From Lepisosteus oculatus (lineage: Eukaryota > Chordata > Actinopteri > Semionotiformes > Lepisosteidae): a stretch of DNA of 64,000 nucleotides. The stretch spans positions 41,858,490 through 41,922,489 of the forward strand of contig NC_090709.1 of assembly GCF_040954835.1 (NCBI RefSeq), given 5' to 3'. Below, in pieces: positions 57,200 to 64,000 of this stretch. Within the stretch, counting starts at the first letter, position 1; each line of letters starts with the position of its first letter. Both the position numbers and the translations under genes were made by a program. Under the pieces are notes generated by a model, which ran no database searches, had not been told where the DNA came from, and saw only the letters and a list, made by a program, of their open reading frames with translations.

Positions 57200-58800
57200 T
57201 CTCCTGTCTCTTTCCCCTTTTCCAATAAGTCCAGCAGCTGACACTGGGAAGACATGTACGTATGAAGATTGAACCCTCTCCTGTTTCCTTTTCCCTAATT
57301 TTCCAGGATGTCCAGGGGCAGACAGTGGAGAGACAAGTATGGCTGGGATAGAGGTTGGATGTTCTCTCCTATAATCCTTTCCCTCATTTTTCTAGGATGT
57401 CCATAAAATTGACAGTGGGAAGACGGGTATGGAGGCGGAGTTGGAATGGAGGTTGATGCTCTCTCCTGTCTTTTTTCCCTAATTTTCCAGAATGTCCAGA
57501 GGCTGACACGGGGGAGACAGGTGTGGATAGGAAGATGGAATGGGGATTGATGGTCTCTCCTGTCTCCAGCAGCGTCTCCTGCTCTCTGAGCTCAAACACC
57601 AAAATGTCAGGGGTCAGAGGTTAAGATGGACTCCAGTGCAGGGGCAGCCAGTGGGAAGACCAGTGTGGATGGAGGTTGACGCTCTGTCCTGTGTTCATTT
57701 CTGTAGTTTTCCAGAATGTCCAGAGGCAGACAGAAGATGGGTTATCCAGTGGCTGATGGTGGGAAGACCAGTATGGATGAGGAGCTGGGATAGAGGTGGG
57801 ATGCTCTCTCCTGTCTCGCATTTCCCTTTTCCATTTTCCAGGCTGGCCAGAGGCTGCCAGTGGGAAGACTGGTATGGCTGGGAGTTGGGATAGATGTTGG
57901 CTACCCTCTCCTGTAACTTTTCCCTTAATTTTCCAGGATGTCCAAAAGAATTGACAGTGGGAAGATGGATTGGAGTTTGGATGCTGTCTAGGATGTCTGG
58001 AAAACAGCCAGTGGGAAGACCAGCGTGGATGAGGTGTTGGGATGGAGGTTGACACTCTGTCCCATGTTCATTTCTGTTGTTTTCCAGGATGTCCTGAGGC
58101 TGCCAGTGGGAAGATGGTATGGATGAGGAGTTGGAATGGAGCTTGGATGCTCACTCCTGTCTCCTGCCTCAGTCCAGAGGCTGCCAGTGGGAAGATGAGT
58201 ATGAAAGGTGTCGGGATTGACATTGGACTGTATTTTCCTTAATTTTCCAGGCTGGCCAGAGGCCGATAGTGGGAGGACGGGTATGTATGAAGATTGAACC
58301 CTTTCCTTTACTCTTGTTCCCTAACTTTCCAGGATGTTCTGAGGAATACTGTGGGAAGACTGGTATAGATTGGGGGTTGGATGCTATCTACTGTTTCTTT
58401 TCCCTAATTTTCCAGGATGTCCAGAAAAGTCAGTGGGAACACCAGTGTGGATGAAGCGTTGGGATGGAGGTTGACGCTCTGTCCTGTGTTCATTTCTGTA
58501 GTTTTCCAGGATGTCCTGAGGCTGCTAGTGGGAAGATGGTATGGATGACGAGTTGGGATAGTGGCTAGTTGCTCCCTCCCTGTTTTTTTTTTCTTCCTTT
58601 TCCAGGAAAGGGGCAGAGGCTGACATTGTGGAAGACATGTACGTATGAAGATTGAACGGTGTCCTAAATTCTTTTCCCTAATTTTCCAGGATGTTCACAA
58701 GCAGACAGTCGAGAGGCAGGTGTAGTGTTGGGATTGATGCTGAACTCTCTCGACTGTGTTTTCCAGGCTGGCCAGGGGCAGATAGTGGGAAGACGGGTAT
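57200..58800 (+). repeat. Tandem array of ~110-bp units resembling intron-microexon cassettes
   Basis: About fourteen units. Most contain a pyrimidine tract with CCTAATTTTCCAG, a 29-31-nt core (GATGTCCAGAGGCTGACAGT, GGGAAGACAG) and GTATGG or GTGTGG. Cores of exactly 30 nt lie at 57307-57336, 57491-57520, 57842-57871, 58251-58280, 58333-58362, 58690-58719 and 58767-58796. Read in phase 1 they encode (G)CPEADSGKT, (G)WPEAASGKT, (G)WPEADSGRT, (G)CSEEYCGKT and similar 10-residue modules. Others are 29 or 31 nt or have lost a donor (57937). This could be a decaying repeat of a real microexon, or an array that happens to carry splice signals. Confidence 0.6.
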
Positions 58801-58959
58801 GGCTGGGAGTTGGGATGGAGGTGAGGAGCTCTTTCCTGTCTCTTTCTTCCTCCTTGTCGGTCTCTGTGACGTCTCTCTGCCTGTCTCTTGAGCTGTGTCT
58901 TTCTATCAGTCCAGCTGCTTGTGCTCTGTAAAACACTACACTTCTGCAGTATTAAACAG

Positions 58960-61900
58960 GGCTTCTTGACTGTGGATTGCAGGTTTGATTCCAGAGGGGG
59001 ACAGTCTTGTACCCCAGAGTGAGATACTTTGCTCAGATACTGTTCTGATCATGGTTATCAGTGGCTGTACTGTAGGGAGTGGAGTGTTGACAATGGTGTA
59101 CTCAATTCTCAAGAGGATTGTACCTTAATACACTGACACATCTGTGTGTTGAACGTTCACCTGTACTAAGCTTTGTTACTCGATGATGTATATGAGTGTG
59201 CTGAAGTCTCTTATCATACTTTAATACCCACACCTGTGTACTGTACTGTATTCCCATCTCCACTGAGCGTTAATACTGGTAATCCTCAAACTTGTGTACA
59301 AAACTCTCTCCTGTACTGAGCTTTAATTCCCAATGACAGACCTGTGTGCTGAGCTATCCTGTGGACTGTACTGTAATACTTAAACCAGCGTGCTGAACTT
59401 GTACTTAATTTAATTCTCACATTGACACAAGTGCTGAACTATACTGTGCTTTCATACTCAAAAGTGTGTACTGACCGCTCATGTGGACTGTAGTATTATA
59501 CTTAAACCAGTGCCAAACTCTCACCTTTACTGTGCTTTAATCCTCAAACCTGTGTGCTCAGCTCTCACCTGGACTGCACTGAAATACTTAAACCAGTGTT
59601 GTGCTGATCTCTAACTTGTAAGTGAGCTTTAAAATCCAGTCACATGGTTGTATGCTGAAATTTCATCTGTAGTGTACTTTAATACTTGAATCTGTGTGTT
59701 ACACTCTTACCTTGATTGAATTTTAATACTCCGATACCTGTGTGCTTTACTCTCACTTGCTTTAAATCTCAGATCAGTGTGGTCAGCTCTGGACTAAACT
59801 TAAACCAGTTTTTTTCCTGTGCTTTAATACAGAAACCTGTGTGCTCATCTCTCACCTCGAGTGTACTCAACATAACGGGTACTTTTTCCAGTGTTTTTAA
59901 TGCTGAAACCTGTGCTCTGAACTCGCGTCTCCACTGAACTGTAATGCATGGTAATACTTAAACCTGTAAATGTAACTCTTACTGTGCTTCAATACTTCAA
60001 TCTGTGTCGTCAGGTCTCACCTGGACTGTACTGAAATACTTAAACCGGGGGGTGAGCTTGTACTGAGCTTTACTATTCAGTGACGTGTATGCTGAGCCTT
60101 CATCTGTAGTGTACTTAAATACTCAAATCTGTGCGCTACACTCTTACCTCTACTGAGTTTCAGTACTCAATGACACACCTGTGTGCTTTACTCTCACCTT
60201 TGCTGTACTGTAATAGTAAACCCAGTGTGCTGATCCCTAACTTGTAAGTGAGTTTTAATACTCAGTGGCATGCATGCTAAACCTTCACAAGCAGTGTATT
60301 TTAATACTCAAATCTGTGTGCTGGACTGTCAGCTGTACTAGTAGAATACTCAGCCCTGTGTGATGAACTGTAACCTGTATTGTGTTGTAATACTCATGTG
60401 AATTGGTATTATTTTGCAGGGCTCAGACTTGTTCTGAACTCTCGCCTGTGCTGAGCTTTAATACTTAAACTAGCATGCTGAACTCACGTGGAGCGATCTG
60501 TACTATTCAGTGACGTCTATGCTCAACCTTCATCTATAGTGTACTTTAATACTGGAATCGGTGAGGGCTACACTCTTACCTTGATTGAGCTTCAATACTC
60601 AATGACACACCTGTGTGCTTTACTCTCACCTTTTTAAAAAAAAAATTAATTCTCAGATCTGTGTTCAGCTCTCACTTGGACTGTACAAAAATACTTAATC
60701 TAGTGTGCTGATCTCTTGTTCAAACTGAACTTTAATTCTCAGTGCTACAACCATTTCTTAAACCTTCACTCGCAGTGTATTTTAATACTCTGGTCTCACT
60801 GTTGAAATTAACTGTCCTATTGTCAGACTCAGCCCTGTGTCCTGTGCTATTATAATACATATAATACCCAGACCTGTGTAGTGTATGGTGATGTGAACTG
60901 TCACTTGTATTGTGGTGTAGTACCCAGACCTGTCTGCTATTCTGTGCTGTGAACTGTCACCTGTATCGTTGTAATATCCAGTCATGTGTACTGTACTAAA
61001 ATGTAATATGACCCATGTACCAAACTGTCACCTGTACTTCTATTATAATACTGAACTGTCACTTGTCGTAACAGTTGTGTAGAAAGCTCCACAGCTGAAC
61101 TGTTTCCTTTCTTCTCTTCAGCAGGTGAGAAACCTGGCCTTGTTCCTTTGCTGCCTCCACAAGCAGATGTATCTCCTTCCTTGAACTGTTGTAACACTGT
61201 CCTTTTTGAGGAGTGGTGTGTTGAATTGTCACTTGTAATGCTCAGAGCTGTGTACCGTGTTGTAATACAAGGACTGCTGTACTGAAGTGTTTGTTCCTTG
61301 TGCAATGTTGTAACACTCAGGCCTCTGTACTGTATTTCTGTGTAACACACGGAGTGTGGATTATTGGAAAATGTCACCGGTACTTGATTGTAAGACTCTG
61401 AACTGTGTATTGTGATGTGAACTGTTAATGCTGGTGTGTTGTAATACTCACTTATCTTTAAAACTATCACCTGTGCTTTTGTCATACTTATGGTTGAGTA
61501 CTGAACTGTCACTTTCACAGTGTTGGAACAGTCCCCCTTGTTATTGTAAGTGAATGTAACCTGGATTTCTAGCTGAACCTATCACCTGTACTTGATTGTA
61601 ATGTATAGCCTGTTGTAGTGTAGTGCACTGTGCTCTGTTGCCTGTATTGTGTTGTAATACCCTAGCCTCTGTACAGTGTTGCAGTGTAATACTGACTTAT
61701 ACCTATCTCTGTCACCTGTATTCAAGTGTTCTATGCCAATGTATGAACCGGCCCCTGTATGCTGTTTACTGTATTGTAGTGTTACTCAAACTTGTGTCCC
61801 ACACTGTCACCTGTACTTGATTGTAGTAGTTAAAGGTGTTTAATGTTATATGGTACTGTGGTTTGCTGATGTGGGTTGTAATACCCAACACCTGCCTACT
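58960..61900. repeat. Degenerate satellite (TTTAATACTCAAACCTGTGTG type)
   Basis: Phrases such as CTCACCTGGACTGTACTGAA, ATACTTAAACCAGTGTGCTG recur every 60-75 bp with heavy divergence. No coding or RNA gene was recognised. Confidence 0.75.
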
Positions 61901-63150
61901 GTATTGTGAACTGTCACCTCTACTCTATTGTAATATAGAGCTGGGGTGGGGTAAATCCAACCTGTTCTATTGTGAATCGGCCAGCTGTCTGTACTAAATG
62001 CTTGCTACTATTTCAGTGCTCAGGTGGATACTTGCTAGTATGGTCCTGTAATCAACAACTGGGCCTCCTAGTGTTTTTCTAAGCTTTTGTGTTGACTTGG
62101 TCCGGGGCTGAGCTGTGTCTTGTGTTTTACATTATCTCACGGTGTGAGGCTTCACCTGCAGTCTGTTTTTTTTTTGCTCCCCCAGTTGCTGCTTGTTAAT
62201 AAAGCAACTGTGATCGAGGTGTTCAAAGAGGGGAACATGAGACGGCACAAGGCCACCCCCTGAGAGGGGGGAATGAAGTCAGTGGAGGGGTGTGTGAGAG
62301 AGGTGGGAAAGATGCTTTCATGGTTTTCTGATGTGGGTGGTGGAGATAGGCCCTACTTAAAAAAAGTGTTCTCCCTTCTACCCTTAAGTACTTAGGCACA
62401 ATTTTTTTTTTCAACAGTTCTAGCCCATCTGGTTTTGGGTTTTTTTTTTTACCTGGTCTTTCCCTTCCCCCGGGGAATATGAACATGCACCTCCAGTGCC
62501 TTAGTTCTGTTCTGTGGTCATCATGAGGTTAACTTGTTTCAAGGGGGGAAGGCTGATCTCTCCACTGTTCTTTGGGGGTGAGACTGGGGTGGGGGGGGAC
62601 CCTAGATGTGTTTTTAAGGTTGTAACGCTCCCTGATTCAACTGCTCTACACTGCGCTAAGGTTATTGGAGATGCGTGTGACTCGGGACTGGAGTTGTGCT
62701 TCAGGACAGAGCTCTGGGTAGGGTCTGTGTGCCGGTAGAAGGAATGTCCCCTCGGGGCAGTGGAGCCTGTGTGCAGCAGGAGCTGTGTACAAACACACCA
62801 CCCCTCTGTCTGAAAGGGGAGAGAGCTGACTGGGCTGTGAGTGAAGCCGGTAAGGACCAGTAAGAGTGAATATTAATCTACCTGCTGCCTCTAAGCAGGA
62901 GGGATCGAGGTTGAGCAGGAGCTCTTAATTGTTCAAGAGGGAGAGAGCGGATTGCTACTCCACAGCCTCAACCAATCTGCTTTCTCTTCAATATAATGCA
63001 CCTCCTTGCTCTTGGCTCCCTGGTACAGTCATCCTCTCCAGGCTGGACTCATCTTACACCGAGAGATACAGGTGGGGCAGTGTTGGAGTGTGTGTGTGTG
63101 TAAGATGGGGGGGGGGTGTTACTTTCTCACTGGGACTGTCCTGCTGCAGG
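61901..63150. other. Unassigned spacer
   Basis: Unique sequence. A few short open frames, none with supporting context. Confidence 0.4.
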
Positions 63151-63154
63151 ACTT

Positions 63155-63250
63155 CATGAACTACGTTTCCCAGCATGCCATGGGGAGAATGGTGGCCAAT
63201 AGGTTGCCTCCCCTGGGTTAATGAGGCTCAGCTGGTGTATATAAGGAGGG
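63155..63250 (+). promoter_or_regulatory. Promoter-like block: ACTAYRNNNCCCR motif, CCAAT and TATA
   Basis: ACTACGTTTCCCAGCATGC at 63160-63178 (full-length ZNF143-type site), GGCCAATAGG near 63194, and TGTATATAAGG near 63237. Order and spacing fit a + strand Pol II promoter with a start near 63270. Confidence 0.6.
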
Positions 63251-64000
63251 TAGGGGAGCTCAGCTCCAGCAGCAGGGTGGAAGGTGGAGGCAGTGGTCTG
63301 TTCAGTGAGTTGGACTTGGGGGTGGGAAGAAAACATTTGGAGCTGCAGAGAAACTGGCAGCGGTTTTAAGAAGGGAAGAGAGGGAGGGAGAAGTGGGGGT
63401 GGTTCTCAGTGAACGAGGAGCTGTCCTGGGGCCTGGGTTCAGATTTTATTCATCTCTTCCTTCATCAGTTCTCACCCTGGGAGCAGGATCTGTGTTCCTG
63501 GTGCTTGAAGGCCGCAGGGGGGGGGGGGCTCTTGGGTGCAGGCAGGGCCTGTGTTTCTCTTTTCTCTCAGAGGAGGCTCAGCAGGAGCCCCTATGAACAT
63601 CTAGAAGCAGACGGGGCAGGGGCCCTTATTTCTTCCTGGGCTTGTTTCTCAGGGACCTGGTGTGGACATGTGCTGGTGACCCCCCAGTCATTTGACACCC
63701 ACCCAACTGTGGTCAGACCCTCAGCAACAGGGATCAGGAGTTCCAGCAGGGCAGCTCTGGGCACAAACACTCACAGCCACAAGGGAAGGGATCGCAGTGC
63801 TCTTTATTCACAGAGAGGGACACAGCAGGCCAGAAACCACAAGACAGACCCTCGCTCTTACCTGGAGCCACCACCAGCTTCAAACCAGGCCTGTGGCAAG
63901 AAAGCCAGCACTCCCAGTTCCCAGGCTCGGCAGTCCAACACAGCAGCAGCAGCACAGCTCTGAAGCTCCTCTCTCCTGCTCCGCTCAGCACAACCACTCT
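63251..64000 (+). other. Possible transcribed region after the promoter
   Basis: Downstream of the TATA box there is no recognised coding exon. An open frame at 63409-63963 has no known domain. An AATAAA on the - strand near 63800 (GTGAATAAAGAGCACTG) could belong to another transcript. Confidence 0.3.

Noticed and set aside
63409-63963. 184-codon frame downstream of the TATA box
   Set aside because: No recognisable domain and low-complexity Ser/Gly content; not enough to call a CDS.

Overview
The window looks like nuclear DNA of a ray-finned fish. Coding exons are short and spliced, and the rest is mostly L2-type LINE tails, tRNA-derived SINEs, (GT)n tracts and many minisatellites. A non-teleost lineage (gar, bowfin or sturgeon grade) is a guess from the repeat style and cannot be settled here. 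No bacterial, phage or CRISPR-like system is present.

The biological core is a small family of immunoglobulin-superfamily (IgSF) membrane-protein genes. Two genes on the + strand can be followed exon by exon with every junction in phase 1. Gene 1 spans about 14.16-19.68 kb (its first ATG exon was not found). Gene 2 spans 38.81-42.55 kb (five exons, 1161 nt, 386 residues). Both encode a signal peptide, a V-type Ig domain with normal cysteines, two short Ig-like domains that lack the canonical B-strand and F-strand cysteines, one transmembrane helix and a short tail. A third Ig locus at 51.45-51.89 kb is a frameshifted relic. A mirror fragment at 4.58-4.65 kb lies on the - strand.

The two ends of the window are related in inverted orientation. 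Blocks at 1-1.6, 4.4-5.2 and 5.2-7.9 kb match, reverse complemented, 52.0-53.2, 50.4-51.5 and 53.9-55.9 kb. The block order differs between arms. The left arm alone carries a solo LTR, a large 47-bp minisatellite expansion and a roughly 450-bp extra segment. The right arm alone carries a directly duplicated block (53.27-53.89 and 55.86-56.5 kb) with exon-like open frames.

Between the arms the two genes sit in repeat-rich DNA: V-SINE-like copies, L2 3' ends, tRNA-type SINEs, a common fish SINE whose internal segment has repeatedly expanded into about 40-bp minisatellites, and other tandem arrays. A CpG-rich stretch at 45.0-46.8 kb ends in two divergent exon candidates that look like signal peptides. 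The far right holds an unusual array (57.2-58.8 kb) of about 110-bp units, many of which carry a 3' splice site, a near-30-nt core reading CPEADSGKT-like, and a 5' splice site. A degenerate satellite follows (59-61.9 kb), then a TATA/CCAAT promoter-like block near 63.2 kb.

All calls come from reading the sequence. Gene orthology, expression and family names finer than IgSF, L2 or SINE are unproven.
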